Origin: Hexactinellida sp. DTS-2022
Taxonomy: Eukaryota; Porifera; Hexactinellida
Assembly: GCA_028753945.1 (NCBI GenBank)
Contig: JAPNXP010000006.1
Span: forward strand, 3,100,001 to 3,164,000
Reading direction: 5' to 3'
Length of the DNA: 64,000 bases
Shown: piece by piece, positions 1 to 11,016 of the stretch
Layout of the letters: each line of letters starts with the position of its first letter
How positions within the stretch are numbered: the stretch's first letter is position 1
Position numbers and translations under genes: made by a program
The notes under the pieces: generated by a model
What the model was told of the DNA's origin: nothing
Seen by the model: the letters and a program-made list of their open reading frames with translations, nothing else
The model's database searches: none

Positions 1-238
1 TTGTGTATTATAATTGAGTTCTCCCCAGACGACATCTTCACATTCTCCCCTTCTGAATCGGTGTGTATCGGAGAGACAGTAACTCTCACTTGCTATGTGT
101 ACCCCCCTGTAGGGGAAGCTTTCGGTTCCTTTGCTCTTCTCTCCTTCAACGGATCTTCTCCTCGTGCCATTGGCATGGTTACCTCCCGAAACACAATTGT
201 GAAATGGTTTGACACCTCTGTAGTGAAGATGACATACC
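1..238 (+). CDS. Receptor gene, Ig-like exon (partial)
   Basis: This is the first visible exon of a plus-strand receptor gene whose 5' part lies outside the window. Frame 1 encodes an immunoglobulin-like strand pattern: the GETVTLTC motif with the first domain Cys, then a hydrophobic strand ending in SFNGSS, which is a possible N-glycosylation site. A candidate acceptor (ctccccag) lies near position 30. No second Ig cysteine is visible before the transposon sequence begins at about 239, and I found no donor that gives a compatible phase with the next exon. The Ig domain therefore looks truncated by the insertion, or its remainder was lost. Assignment to the same gene as the exons from 4225 on rests on strand, order and domain logic. 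Confidence 0.5.
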
Positions 239-991
239 AAAAAAATCTAAAATCACTGCTGTGCAGATACAGCAGTAATTTCTTTTTTCTTTTGGAGGCA
301 CTACCACTCACCCAACCACCAAATTTCTAGTGCCTCTGTTGCAGGCCATATGCGTTTCCAGGCGAAACGCGTTTCGCCTAGGCCAAACGCGTTTCGCCTG
401 AGAAAAGACGCCAAACGCGTTTCGCCTAGGCCAATCGCGTTTCCATTTTAATATAATCCTCATGGGTGTCTATTATTAGATATTGAAATCACTATATGCT
501 ATTTATCGTTGATGTGGTAATTAGAGGCTATTATTAAGCAGTTAATTAAGATCATCCAAGCTCTTCCTTTTCATTCATAGACGTATTTAATTATTAATTA
601 TTTATTTATACGAATTAACCTAACCTTCGTTATAGTATAGTATTTTATTATTATAATTCATTATTAATTAAGGATCAATACAATTTACACAAATTTTAAT
701 ACTGAGTACTGTGAGTAGCGAATTTTTATATCTAAGTGGCCGATGTGACTTATTTGACTTATGTAGCATTACTATTACATACTGACAACTAATTTTAAGT
801 GTTGCATATCATCCCAATATTATACATTTCTATCACTTTAGTCTTTGTTTAGTAACTATGTTTTTCCTCCATCAAAAATGCCACGGAAAATGGACTTAGA
901 GAGATGGCATAAGATGATGCTAGTGAAATAGATTTGTAAGTAATATATGTAGTTATTGTAGCGATTCTATAGTTTTCAACATGATACTGTG

Positions 992-1193
992 CAGGCTTTC
1001 ATCCAGGAAAAATTACCCCGCTCCTAGATTTTGTTAGAGCTCGTTCAGTTTTCATTTAGTACGCCTAGATTAGTCAACTTGTATTAAGTCTATGGGAGGA
1101 ACTCTCGATATTGTACGCCTAGATAAAAATCCTGCCAAATTAAGCTCCTTTGGGCGCACGCAGCACGCCTGGATAACACCCTGATACTGTGTC
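992..1193. mobile_element. hAT-like MITE
   Basis: A 202-bp element that begins CAGGCTTTCATCCAGG and ends CCTGGATAACACCCTG, so its termini are imperfect inverted repeats. It is flanked by an exact 8-bp duplication, ATACTGTG (984-991 and 1194-1201), as expected for hAT transposition. Related copies lie at 6891-7082 and, partly, at 42062-42210, sharing 'tacgcctaga' and 'cgctcctgg' internal motifs. Confidence 0.8.
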
Positions 1194-1324
1194 AGCTGTT
1201 AGGATATGGGATAATTGCTGTCGGGAGGACATCTGTGTTTGTTATTCGCATTGTATTAAAGCGTTAGGAGAATAGAAACCGAATTTAAATTGGAGATATA
1301 ACTAACTTCCAAAAGTTAAATAAG

Positions 1325-1440
1325 GTAAACAAGTACAGTCAGCTGCAGTATTCACTAAGATCGATCTTAACTAAGATCGGTCTTAAGACTTAAGATCGAT
1401 CTTAAGATTAATCAACTTAGTAAACATATATTGTCGACTG
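1325..1440. repeat. PIF-type 'gtattcactaagat' palindromic fragment
   Basis: A short stretch of overlapping palindromes (AAGATCGATCTTAA type) led by 'gtattcactaagat', the same terminal wording as the PIF/Harbinger elements at 44001 and 45979. It is probably a decayed relative. Only one end is clear. Confidence 0.35.
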
Positions 1441-1973
1441 AATGAACTCTGAGGCGGTTTCCTATTTATGAGACAGTCCGTAACTTATACAACATAATGC
1501 TATCATAGATTACACCAAACAATCTATATTTTGCACATGCTATTATAAACGAAGATAGGAGGAATATTCTGGGCTAGCCCAGTTTAACCCCTGGGGTACA
1601 AACTAGGCTAGGCTAGTTATACACCGGATATATTCTGGTGGGGGTATAATCTGGGATGCTACACAGGGCGATGATCCGCTTTGAATCATGGTTGCGTTAG
1701 TTGTGTATCCAGAACACAGCTATTAGATAGGTCTCATAGTACACCAGTGGCGTAGCCAGACCTTGAGGTCAACCTGGGCACACACATGGGGCACTCACCC
1801 ATGCGTATCCAGAAGAAAATCTAGGGGGGTCAAAATTTTATCGCAGCGAGCGTAGCGAGCGATCTAGAGTGGGCTTGGGGGTGTGACCCTAACCCCCCGT
1901 AAAATCTTTCATAGAGTTTATGTGAAAAACCAGGGCATTATTGTTCTTGCTGCTACTAGTCATACAATCATTC

Positions 1974-2156
<183 letters not shown>

Positions 2157-2520
2157 GGGGATACGGCATCCCATACAACAAAGTATTTTAACTATAATAT
2201 TATATAATACTAGCGTACAACGCTTGCTCGGTCGCTTCGACACATCTAATTTCCACAGAGCAACCGCTTCACGTATGTTCTGTGGTACTAATCTCAACAA
2301 TTCTCGTAGATAGTATGCCATTGTTCTAGATACAATAATTACCTTCCATTATTAAGCACAATCTCATACAGGCTCATAGCAAGGAAATTATTATTGGTGC
2401 GGCGAAGTGACGTCGAGTTATTGAATCTCAGTTTGACTCAAAATGGTACCCGAATATTGATGCGGCTTTCTAAAATATTGTTGCAGTCAAGGCCACACCT
2501 GCCGCACCTGCTCCTGCAGG

Positions 2521-3083
2521 CAAGGCTGGATTCGGTTAACGGTTAGAGATTTTATTAACCAGTTAGCCGGTCTGTTGAATATCAGCAGAGTTATTGGGAA
2601 ATTAATGTATAAAGTATTAAATCTTTTTGAATTTTATCAGAATATGTAGTCCAAAATCTATTCTCATCACCACTTATAAATTTTCTTAGAAAACATTGAT
2701 TTAAATTTACCTAAAGCACGAAATGTATCAGTTATTATACTTATGCGGTTATACTATACAGGGTTGCATACAGGTTTTTAGGTCAGGGGGGGCAAATGGG
2801 GTTGGTTAAGGAAATAAAGGGGGCGAAGCCCATCCAACTAAGGGGGAAAAATGCAGCCCAGGGGGGGAAAAAGGAAACCCAGGGGGGGCGAAAGCCCCCC
2901 CCCGCCCCCCCCTAAATGCAGCCCAGCTATATACAGCTGAGCCTGAGCTGAGTCTTATTCTGCAGTATAATCAAAATTTATAAAGGATTTATAGTATTGA
3001 GTAGGATGGGCGGTTTACCAGTTAACCGTGGCGAGAAATCGAATTGTAACCGTAGCCTCATCGGTTAACCAACCCCACCCTTG
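2521..3083. mobile_element. Nested element with CAAGG..GGTTAAC ends; G-rich core
   Basis: The left end CAAGGCTGGATTCGGTTAAC is matched by an inverted right end, GGTTAACCAACCCCACCCTTG. A related piece lies at 5490-5668 and a further copy at 40080-40456, each with the 'accgaatccagccttg' terminus and the 'caacagaccgg..aactggttaa' block. Between about 2770 and 2925 the plus strand carries many runs of 5-8 G and then a run of C, a candidate G-quadruplex region. No coding capacity was seen. Confidence 0.6.
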
Positions 3084-4224
3084 TGCGAGCCTTTAGCTAA
3101 TTGTATGATTTCATTCGACAGCAAATCTATAATTAAAATTCAGAATTTATCGGCGGCGGACGAATACTTTTGGTAGGGCACTGTACATAGTTCGGATAAT
3201 AGAGGTTGCACACTTTTGAAAAGAAAAGCTCGAGAAAGTATGAGATTAATTAGATTTTGAACGAGAGTATTTGGTTTGAACAATAATAGGACAGTAAAGT
3301 AACGGTATCCACGAAGAATATGTTTCCTTGTCCTAGATGCGCCTTTGCAGCAGGCCCTGACTATGTATTTCAGCAGCGTCCCAGGATTGAAATCCTGAGC
3401 CGGTCGGGCCCCAAGCCTCAACCGCGCTAACCGGGGCCTGGCCCCGTCTGGCCCCTCCCTGGCTACGCCACTGTTGTACACCCATTAAATGTCATACTGT
3501 TGACAAAGAAATTACTTGAGGAGACACCTTACAATAAATATTCCTACAATTAGTTTTTAACTTAGTCACTTTAAATTTGTGCCACCTGTGCCACAAGTGG
3601 AACATGGTAGGAATATGCAGGCCACTTTTGAAATGTCGACGGCCCCAATTGCCCCAAACATTTAGCATAACAAGCAATCAACCAAACTTGGAAAATTAAT
3701 AAGTTAATAAGTCACATAAGATACTAATCACAAAATCGGCCACTTAGATATAAAAATTCGCTACTCACAGTACTCAGTATTAAAATTTGTGTAAATTGTA
3801 TTGATCCTTAATTAATAATGAATTATAATAATAAAATACTATACTATAACGAAGGTTAGGTTAATTCGTATAAATAAATAATAATTAAATACGTGTATGA
3901 ATGAAAAGGAAGAGCTTGGATGATCTTAATTAACTGCTTAATAATAGCCTCTAATTACCACATCAACGATAAATAGCATATAGTGATTTCAATATCTAAT
4001 AATAGACACCCATGAGGATTATATTAAAATGGAAACGCGATTGGCCTAGGCGAAACGCGTTTGGCGTCTTTTCTCAGGCGAAACGCGTTTGGCCTAGGCG
4101 AAACGCGTTTCGCCTGGAAACGCATTTGGCCTGCAACACCTCCAAGGGAACATGCTGTCGGCACAGCTGTAATTTTAGATTTTTCTTGTTGATGTTTAAT
4201 TCTATCTCCAAAAATTTTTTGTAG

Positions 4225-4295
4225 GTTATTCATTGATTAACTCTCCTTTGTATCTCTCATATGACAAGTCGACTAGCATGCTAACTGTTGATTGG
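4225..4295 (+). CDS. Receptor gene, FN3-like exon part 1
   Basis: The acceptor is ttttttgtag (ends 4224) and the donor is GTAAGT (4296). Read from its third base, the exon encodes YSLINSPLYLSYDKS followed by TSMLTVDW. The Pro-x-x-Leu and terminal Trp pattern matches the first strands of a fibronectin type III fold. It joins the next exon in phase 0. The following intron is only 61 bp and carries a (GTT)n run. Confidence 0.65.
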
Positions 4296-4300
4296 GTAAG

Positions 4301-4335
<35 letters not shown>

Positions 4336-4356
4336 CCTATGTTACTTTACTGACAG

Positions 4357-4624
4357 GGTTTGGTTCCAGGGAATGAGCCTCTCCTCCTTGTCTACTCGCT
4401 ACAGCTTAACTATTCCCATTCTCAGTATGGGACTACTAACCAGTTTGCTAACTCAACTTCTTTCTCCCTTATCTCTGACACCAGTATCTATTCCGTACAA
4501 CTCACTCCCCATAGCTTCCCTACATCAGACGGAGTAGTGACTAACATCACAGCTTGCATTACTATAGCTAGCCAGTGTGGCACTTCATTCAGTGGAAATA
4601 TGATATGTGGATTATTTAACTCAG
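4357..4624 (+). CDS. Receptor gene, FN3-like exon part 2
   Basis: The exon lies between acceptor actgacag and donor GTAGCT. It encodes about 89 residues in the frame set by the previous exon. Features visible are EPLLLVYSLQL (strand with conserved Tyr), several N-x-S/T glycosylation sites, YSVQLTPHSF, and ITACITIASQCG, which resembles the final strands of FN3 domains ('v.a.n..G'). Three cysteines are present. It ends in phase 1, matching the remaining exons. This is an extracellular adhesion or recognition segment. The family beyond FN3-like is not recognised. Confidence 0.7.
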
Positions 4625-4744
4625 GTAGCTTAATAAAGCAAAATTTTGTAAAAAAATAAAATTCTAATAAAGCAAAATTTTGTGGCTTTTATTTTTGTGG
4701 CCCGAGGCTTTTATTTCCAAAGATTTTGATAAGTTTATTTACAG

Positions 4745-4822
4745 AGAATCCTCCTACTACTACTCAGCCCACTACTCCTACCGTTAATGAGATAACGAGT
4801 TCACCTGCTATAGTAACCACAG
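4745..4822 (+). CDS. Receptor gene, Thr/Pro-rich stalk exon (donor disrupted)
   Basis: After acceptor tttatttacag the exon encodes ENPPTTTQPTTPT and then a Ser/Thr-rich stretch ending VTT, a typical O-glycosylated stalk before a membrane segment. The native end should be CCACAG|GTAAGG. A 1.84 kb element has inserted exactly there, so the left copy now reads CCACAGGCAGGG with no GT donor, while the original donor sits at 6671. Reading through gives a stop at about 4867. Confidence 0.7.
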
Positions 4823-4823
4823 G

Positions 4824-6664
4824 CAGGGACTTCTCTAATATAGGGACTGTAAACTTCGTTTTACGGTAAAATTAGCGTAGGCCTAAAACAGTATTGTTAC
4901 TTATTGATATCCCGTAATCCGCTAATGCTAGACACAGGAAATGTATTATTGTCGTATAGGAAGTCATATTTTGGGAGTCCAACGGTAATATTGGTTTATC
5001 GAAAATATTTGTGGAATGTAAGTTATGCGATTTTCACACCCTTCCATATATGGTAATATTGTTAAAATCTCGAGATTACTTAACTTTATACATATGAAAT
5101 GTATCATTTTCGTACAGGAATTCATATTTTGGGAGTCTAACGGTCATATTGGTTTATCGAAAATATTTGTGGAATGTAAGTTATGCGATTCTCACACCTT
5201 TCCATATATGGTAATATTGTTAAAATCTCGAGATTAGTTAGTTTTATACATATGAAGTATATTATTGGCGAATGGGAAATGGGAATTCATATTTAGGGAC
5301 TCAGTAGATCACATTGATTTACCTAAGGCGTTCCCCTTAGCCTATATTATTATTTTGGCATTCTCTACTGGAGGATTGCCCCGACCCTGTTTTGTAGTTT
5401 TGCTAATTCTTACATTATTAAAAAATCTTGATAAGTTTCTTTCAAATCTATATTTAAATCAATGTTGTCCAATAAAATGTATTAAATGGTGATGAGAAAT
5501 GGATTTAGGACTACATATTCTGATAAAATTCAAAAAGATTTAATACTTTATACATTAATTTCCCAATAACTCTACTGTTATTCAACAGACCGGCTAACTG
5601 GTTAATAAAATCTCTAATCGTTAACCGATGTCAGCAACGGTAACCGGTTAACCGAATCCAGCCTTGTTGTTTTTTAATAAACAACATAATGACAGATATC
5701 TGATATGTAAGTATTAGCTAAACTACAAAACAGGGTCGGGGCAATCCTCCTGTGGAGAGTGCCAAAATAATAATATAGGCTAAGGCCACATAAAATAAAT
5801 TACTTGTTTATCATCCATATTTTTCGAGAAAATTGGGACGGCGGACGGGATTTTATTTTTATTTTTTATTCCCATTAATATGCAAATAACATTATCCTAT
5901 GCCAAAAAATAAATATACATATTGAATTTATTATAAATCAGAAAATAACATGACAATGCCCAAATAATTAAAGTAATGCTCTAAAATATAGGACTTATTA
6001 AAAATTCAGGCATAGTAGGTACTTTACACAAGTTTATAGCTTATATTTTGTACGATTATGTTCATAAGATAATAATAAAATAGATCCGGACGGATAGTAA
6101 AAATTGGGGCGGGCGGGGATGATAAACAAGTTATTTATTTTATACGGCCTAAGGGGAACGCCTTAGGTAAATCAATGTGATCTACTGAGTCCCTAATATG
6201 AATTCCCATTTCCCATTCGCCAATAATATACTTCATATGTATAAAACTAACTAATCTCGAGATTTTAACAATATTACCATATATGGAAAGGTGTGAGAAT
6301 CGCATAACTTACATTCCACAAATATTTTCGATAAACCAATATGACCGTTAGACTCCCAAAATATGAATTCCTGTACGAAAATGATACATTTCATATGTAT
6401 AAAGTTAAGTAATCTCGAGATTTTAACAATATTACCATATATGGAAGGGTGTGAAAATCGCATAACTTACATTCCACAAATATTTTCGATAAACCAATAT
6501 TACCGTTGGACTCCCAAAATATGACTTCCTATACGACAATAATACATTTCCTGTGTCTAGCATTAGCGGATTACGGGATATCAATAAGTAACAATACTGT
6601 TTTAGGCCTACGCTAATTTTACCGTAAAACGAAGTTTACAGTCCCTATATTAAAGAAGTCCCTG
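4824..6664. mobile_element. Palindromic (foldback) DNA element inserted at a splice donor
   Basis: The ends CAGGGACTTCT and AGAAGTCCCTG are inverted repeats, and the flanks duplicate CCACAGG (4817-4823 and 6665-6671). The 7-bp match, or 8 bp with a mismatch, together with CAGGG ends suggests a hAT-type element. The two arms are almost identical for at least 600 bp and are symmetric about position 5744, so the same 70-codon open frame appears on both strands; it is not a convincing gene. The centre holds a fragment of the CAAGG..GGTTAAC family and a further inverted pair around 5330-5400 and 5714-5785. Confidence 0.85.
5490..5668. repeat. Partial copy of the CAAGG..GGTTAAC element
   Basis: Matches 2500-2680 in inverted orientation, ending 'ggttaaccgaatccagccttg'. 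It lies in the loop of the 4824-6664 palindrome, so it entered after the arms formed or was carried with them. Confidence 0.6.
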
Positions 6665-6762
6665 CCACAGGTAAGGTCAATCCTATTATTATTCAATTCC
6701 AATGTTTGAGTAGGTGGTAGTGAGGAGCTATATTAACTCTGTTATTGTTATTGTTTGTTTAG

Positions 6763-6822
6763 ATGCTAGTCGGCCTAGTCAACCTCCTCAAACTAATCCA
6801 CCCACTGAAGCGCTCCCTGTTG
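6763..6822 (+). CDS. Receptor gene, juxtamembrane stalk exon
   Basis: A 60-nt exon between acceptor tgtttag and donor GTGAGT, phase 1 on both sides. It encodes a Pro/Ser/Gln-rich peptide beginning ASRPSQPPQT and continues the stalk into the transmembrane exon. Confidence 0.7.
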
Positions 6823-6890
6823 GTGAGTTTATTATATTTGATATCCAATAACTCTACTCCTGTAACAGTATTCATAAACTGTGATACAAG

Positions 6891-7082
6891 CAGGGTATTA
6901 TACAGGACTCAAATTGAACGCTCCTAATTGCCCTAAGGCCACTATAGTAGGAATTTTGTACGCCTAAAAGGTTAGTTTTGTATTACTCTTGGGGACTTTA
7001 GGCAGTTTTCGCGCTCCTAAACGAAAACATATCCCAATTTATACGCCTCTAGGCGTATGGCGCGCTCCTGGGTAAAACCCTG
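6891..7082. mobile_element. hAT-like MITE (intronic)
   Basis: Starts CAGGGTATTATACAGGA and ends TCCTGGGTAAAACCCTG. The flanks GATACAAG and GATATAAA are a degraded 8-bp duplication (6 of 8). Same family as 992-1193. Confidence 0.65.
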
Positions 7083-7187
7083 GATATAAAGCCTTGTCAT
7101 ATCTTTAGATTTTGGGACAATGATTACATAAGTCACTCGTATATTATCTCTATTTTACATTATTATTGTTGTTATTATTGTTTGTAG

Positions 7188-7292
7188 GTATAATAGGACT
7201 AACAGTAGTAGGAGGGACTGTAGTACTATTCATATTAATTATAATCCTTGTTGTTGTTATGCTGTGTATCTGTTGTGGTATGAAATCCAAAG
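7188..7292 (+). CDS. Receptor gene, transmembrane exon
   Basis: A 105-nt exon between acceptor gtttgtag and donor GTGAGT, phase 1 on both sides. It encodes GIIGLTVVGG and then an uninterrupted run of Val, Leu, Ile and Phe, followed by MLCICCG and Lys residues. This is a textbook single-pass transmembrane helix with juxtamembrane cysteines (possible palmitoylation) and a basic stop-transfer end. It establishes type I topology, with the Ig/FN3 part outside and the tail from 9396 inside. Confidence 0.88.
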
Positions 7293-7416
7293 GTGAGTAG
7301 TTATCGTTTTATGCGTTTCTACTGTTACATTTAATACAGTAGAACTCGGTTGGGAATAAGTACGTACTAACCGAGTTTACCCTACATAGAAATACATACT
7401 GCTTTATATATTAGTA

Positions 7417-9340
7417 CAGTGGATGCCGGTTATAAGCACATCGTCGGGAACTGCATATAATGTTCTTATAACCGACATAAATTACACTGGACAACAGCAT
7501 TTTTACACAAAGTTTCCCATTGATTTTTTCAAATTAATTCCTAGCCACTGAGGCCAAAAACACCATCGATTAATGCCCATCACGTCAAGATCTTTTTATT
7601 TCGGAAATTTGAATTTTCTACTAAAAATTTATCTGTCCTAATCTTCTCAAGTTCTAATAAAATAATTTGTGGCTGAAATTGTTACATTCACTATTGAACT
7701 CTATACGACATTCAAAGACTTCGTTTAGCTTGGTTTTTAATGATAATTGTGCATTTATCTATTTCAATAACATGTATTTATATTTTAGCGTAATTTTTTA
7801 TGGCAACTTCAAGGAGGAGGAAATGTTCTAATGATCCAAATAGTTTCTGCTATATTTGTGGAGAGTTAACATTCCCAACTCAGAAACGGGAGATAAATGA
7901 AACAGTTTACAATTTATACCATGCATATTTGGGATGCAATTGGGCGACCAAGATAAACAGTGGTCACCACATATAGTTTGTCAGAAATGCTATATTAATC
8001 TAAATAACTGGTCACGTAACAAACTAAAGTCTTTGCCATTTGGAGTTCCTATGATATGGAGGGAACCGACAAATCACTTTGATGATTGCTACTTCTGTAT
8101 GGTCAAAGCAGTATTAGGTTTCAATCAAAGAAAAAATAGAGAATACTGCATCCCTCTATACTGTCCGCAATAAGGCCGGTTCAACATTGTGATGAAATTC
8201 CGGTTTCAGTTTTTTAAAAACCAACAATTGAACCCGTAATAACTGATTTTTATCAATTTTTACCTGCCCGGATTTAGAAATTAGTGATGAAGTGGAGTCA
8301 CCAGATGAGAGTAGAGATGAAGACTGTCAAATCGAAACCACTTCAAACATTTAACCAGGAAGAGTTAAATGACTTGGTTCGTGACCTTGCTTTATCAAAG
8401 GCTGCATCCGAGTTACTAGCATCTAGGCTTCACCAGAAGAAAAGAATTTGTTGTCTCCACTCACCAAGATTACATATTATCGTGATAGAGATCAGGAGTT
8501 CCTACCATATTTTGCTCAACGTGAAAATTGTGTCTACTGTTGTGACATTGAGGGCCTGTTGAAAGAGCTTGGTCTGAAAACATATGATGCTAATGAATGG
8601 AGGCTCTTTATTGATAGGGAATAGAAAGGACTATAATTACGCGAATTTGGTCAATTGTATACTTGAAAGCTTTCATAAGTTGGGATGTAACATGAGCATC
8701 AAAGGTTCATTTTTTGCATAGCCACTTAGATGAATTCCCAGCAAACCTTGGATCTCACTCGTCTAGGATGAGCAGGGAGAACGATTTCATCAGGACATTC
8801 AAACAATGGAACAGCGCACCAAGGAAGGTATGACACAAATATGTTGGCTGACTACTGTTGGAGCCTGAAACGGGATTGTATTGATGTTCAATACACTAGA
8901 AAATCTCTTAAGAGAAGATTTGGAGTCCTAATATAGTTTCTCATGAATATTTGTAGATAACACATTATATACTGTATGTTTGTCATTTCCTATGTGGAAG
9001 TATGCACTAACAAGAAATGATATATTTAATTATATTTACACCTATAATTTAATGTTGGGAACAGTAAATTTAATCACTTTAATTAATCACAAAATGGATT
9101 TTTCTAAAACTACTTATGTCAATAATTTAAAATCCTGACGTGAAGGCCATAAATGGATGCGTTTTTCAACCTCAGCACGAAAGGTTGTGTACAATATGTT
9201 GGATAACTCAGTTTGTGTACGGAAATAATATAATTATGTAGCCCTGTGTTATATAGGGTATATGGCAACCGTTTTCATACCTAGTGTTCTTATATCCGAT
9301 ATGTTCTTATAACCGGTGTGCTTATATCCGACATCTACTG
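7417..9340. mobile_element. Tc1/pogo-like element with TA target duplication
   Basis: The termini CAGTGGATGCCGGTTATAAG and CTTATATCCGACATCTACTG are inverted, with TA on both sides (7415-7416, 9341-9342). The motif 'cttata(a/t)ccg' is repeated inside each end. A related terminus occurs at about 40027. The only coding content is the pseudogene at 7799-8936, which does not look like a pogo transposase. Confidence 0.75.
7799..8936 (+). pseudogene. Decayed transposon-borne Cys-rich protein gene
   Basis: The reading starts MATSRRRKCSND, with FCYICGEL giving a CxxC. It then shows GDQDKQWSPHIVCQKCY, WREPTNH and DDCYFC, and later ELNDLVRDLALSKAASELL, EWRLFID, LGCNMSIK, HLDEFPANLG, DEQGERFHQDI and ADYCWSLKRD. 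I recognise this as a protein family multiplied in many invertebrate genomes and carried by transposons; I do not have a reliable family name. The gene is broken. A missing T near 7931 shifts the frame before MQLGDQDK. Further shifts occur near 8165 and 8450. The central part between EWRLFID and NYANLVNC (some 200+ codons in relatives) is deleted, and the GEACW-side frame shifts again near 8840. It is non-functional here. Confidence 0.75.
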
Positions 9341-9395
9341 TATGTACAGATCCAGGTACGTTATAACCGAGTTATACTGTGATATAATCTTATAG

Positions 9396-9634
9396 AGCAT
9401 CCCTCGACTGTACAAAAGCAACCAATTCACATCTATGATGAGATTAATGAGACGCCGCCTGTTCACTACGACTATATAGATATTGATACTCTTTCTAACA
9501 AGAATACTACCACACATAAACCTCCGTTAGCTAAACTGAAACCTGGAGATACTCATACATACGCACACATGAATCCAGTCACAAGTGATCAAATGGTTTT
9601 ACCTTCTCCTTATGAAAATCTAGCTCCTAGCTAG
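9396..9634 (+). CDS. Receptor gene, cytoplasmic tail exon with tyrosine motifs
   Basis: The acceptor cttatag joins in phase 1 to the transmembrane exon. The exon encodes a 79-residue tail ending at TAG (9632-9634). Tyr motifs by tail position are IYDEI (Y14), VHYDYI (Y25, fitting the ITIM pattern V/I/L/S-x-Y-x-x-I/V/L), YIDI (Y27), YAHM (Y56, YxxM, the PI3K p85 SH2-docking form) and SPYENL (Y73, fits both ITIM S-x-Y-x-x-L and the Grb2 YxN form). A Pro/Lys stretch (HKPPLAKLKP) lies between them. No kinase domain follows. The protein is therefore predicted to signal by recruiting SH2 proteins after phosphorylation by a separate kinase; this is inference from motifs. Confidence 0.82.
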
Positions 9635-9734
9635 TAATATGTATTATATGAAATGTACATTTTAAATGCTTGTTTAATTCTGTATATAATTTGTTTTTTT
9701 AAAAGATTGGACATTTGCTTTTATAAATATTTGC

Positions 9735-9740
9735 AATAAA
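9735..9740 (+). terminator. Poly(A) signal AATAAA of the receptor gene
   Basis: AATAAA lies about 100 bp after the stop codon and is followed by a T-rich and GT-rich stretch (ttgttgtttgtttgtttg), the usual downstream element. Confidence 0.75.
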
Positions 9741-9889
9741 TTTCTAGTTTCTATTATAATACTCGATTGTTGTTTGTTTGTTTGTTCGGATTATATTAAA
9801 GTGATGGGGGAATAAAAACAGCATTATAATCATAAACAAAGAAAAATAATTTAATTTATTGCTTTGTGAGAATAAATTCGAGAAGTAAC

Positions 9890-10160
9890 TTTGAGTGTTA
9901 AAAAAAAACCCTCACAGACGGGATGGGAGTGTGCTCCTTCTGATTGCACTTCCCCAATGTTTAATTTAACTAGAATTTCAATATTAAAATTACATTTCAT
10001 CTTAGTGTAATATGATTTAATTAATGTTTGAATTGTGAAGACTTCAAATGTTTAAATTAATTAAAGATTAATTATTACAAATAGAATTAGGAATACGTTG
10101 TAGTATTTACGTTACTATTTGAATAATAGAATTCATTATTGACATAATCATCAACTTGTA
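9890..10160. repeat. Dispersed repeat R, copy 1
   Basis: From 'ccctcacagacgggatggg' through 'cttcaaatgtttaaattaatt' to 'catcaacttgtaaa' this matches 44873-45510 in order. Copy 1 lacks the hAT MITE found in copy 2 and so shows the empty target site (tttcaatatt, about 9975). The first hairpin of the large array begins directly at its right edge. Confidence 0.8.
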
Positions 10161-10280
10161 AAATCCAAAATTGCAGCTGTGTCGACGCATGTTCCTTTGG
10201 TGGCACTATATTTTGGTGGTTGTTCATTGATAGTGCCTCCAAAGGAACATGCTGTCGGCACAGGCTGCAATTTTGTATTT
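10161..10280. repeat. Hairpin H, copy 1
   Basis: Arms of about 52 bp fold on each other around a ~20-nt loop. The left arm lacks a GC relative to the right (gcagctgtgtcgac against gtcggcacaggctgc). Confidence 0.85.
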
Positions 10281-11016
10281 TTTTTTCGCCCAGTCATCAA
10301 CGTCCAAGGTGTGAAGAACCATTTGTTAATTGGTCGGAGTCACAAGGAACGATTGTTGAATTTGAAGTTTTTTTCTATTATAAACCATCTAGAGTTTAAT
10401 GCTATTCATTCATTATGTATTGATAATAAATTATAATATTAGATATATATTTTAGCAATGTTATCCACGGTGAGTTGAGTAAAGTCAACAAATTCCGTAT
10501 ATAAATTAATTTAATTTAATCCATTGTATAGTAATGCTACAATTAAATAGAAGCCAGCTGGAATTATAAGTTAAATCAATATAATTATCGCAAGTTGAAT
10601 CACTAGAGTAGGATTTAACAAGTTAAATCAATATAATTATTACAAGTTTAAACAATAGAATTAGATTTAACACTTTACTGAAATTGAAGTGTGATTAAAC
10701 AAAGAAATTTCAACCCCCATTTATGGCAGAAATTGACCCCTTTATTGAAGAATATCTTCTCCCATTAGACGCAGAATTTTAATGTGAATCCAAATATGAA
10801 ATAAAATTTGGGGGTTTAGTAAAACAATTTTTAAGTTATGGACCAGACAAAATTTGAAAGGTGTTAAAGATGTGTCAAAAATTTCTTAATCAAAAATCGT
10901 AACCCCAGGTGCAAATTAGACGGTCCCATCGCACCTACATGCCAAGTTTCAGCCCATCAACTATAAAGCTCTGGCCAGGGCACCGTCTACGGAGAAAATA
11001 ATAATAATAATAATAA

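Larger units (their letters stand above)
7337..9379. mobile_element. Outer pogo-like MITE, split by a second element
   Basis: The ends CAGTAGAACTCGGTT and AACCGAGTTATACTG are inverted. Removing the inner element (7417-9340) leaves a ~120 bp MITE. It lies in the last intron, ending 16 bp before the acceptor of the tail exon. Confidence 0.65.

Noticed and set aside
3140-3481. 113-codon minus-strand frame
   Set aside because: It begins in the GC-rich inverted end of a hAT-like element and shows no domain pattern.
5025-6463. Same 70-codon frame on both strands as a duplicated gene
   Set aside because: It is the two arms of one palindromic element; no start context, domain or codon signal supports a protein.
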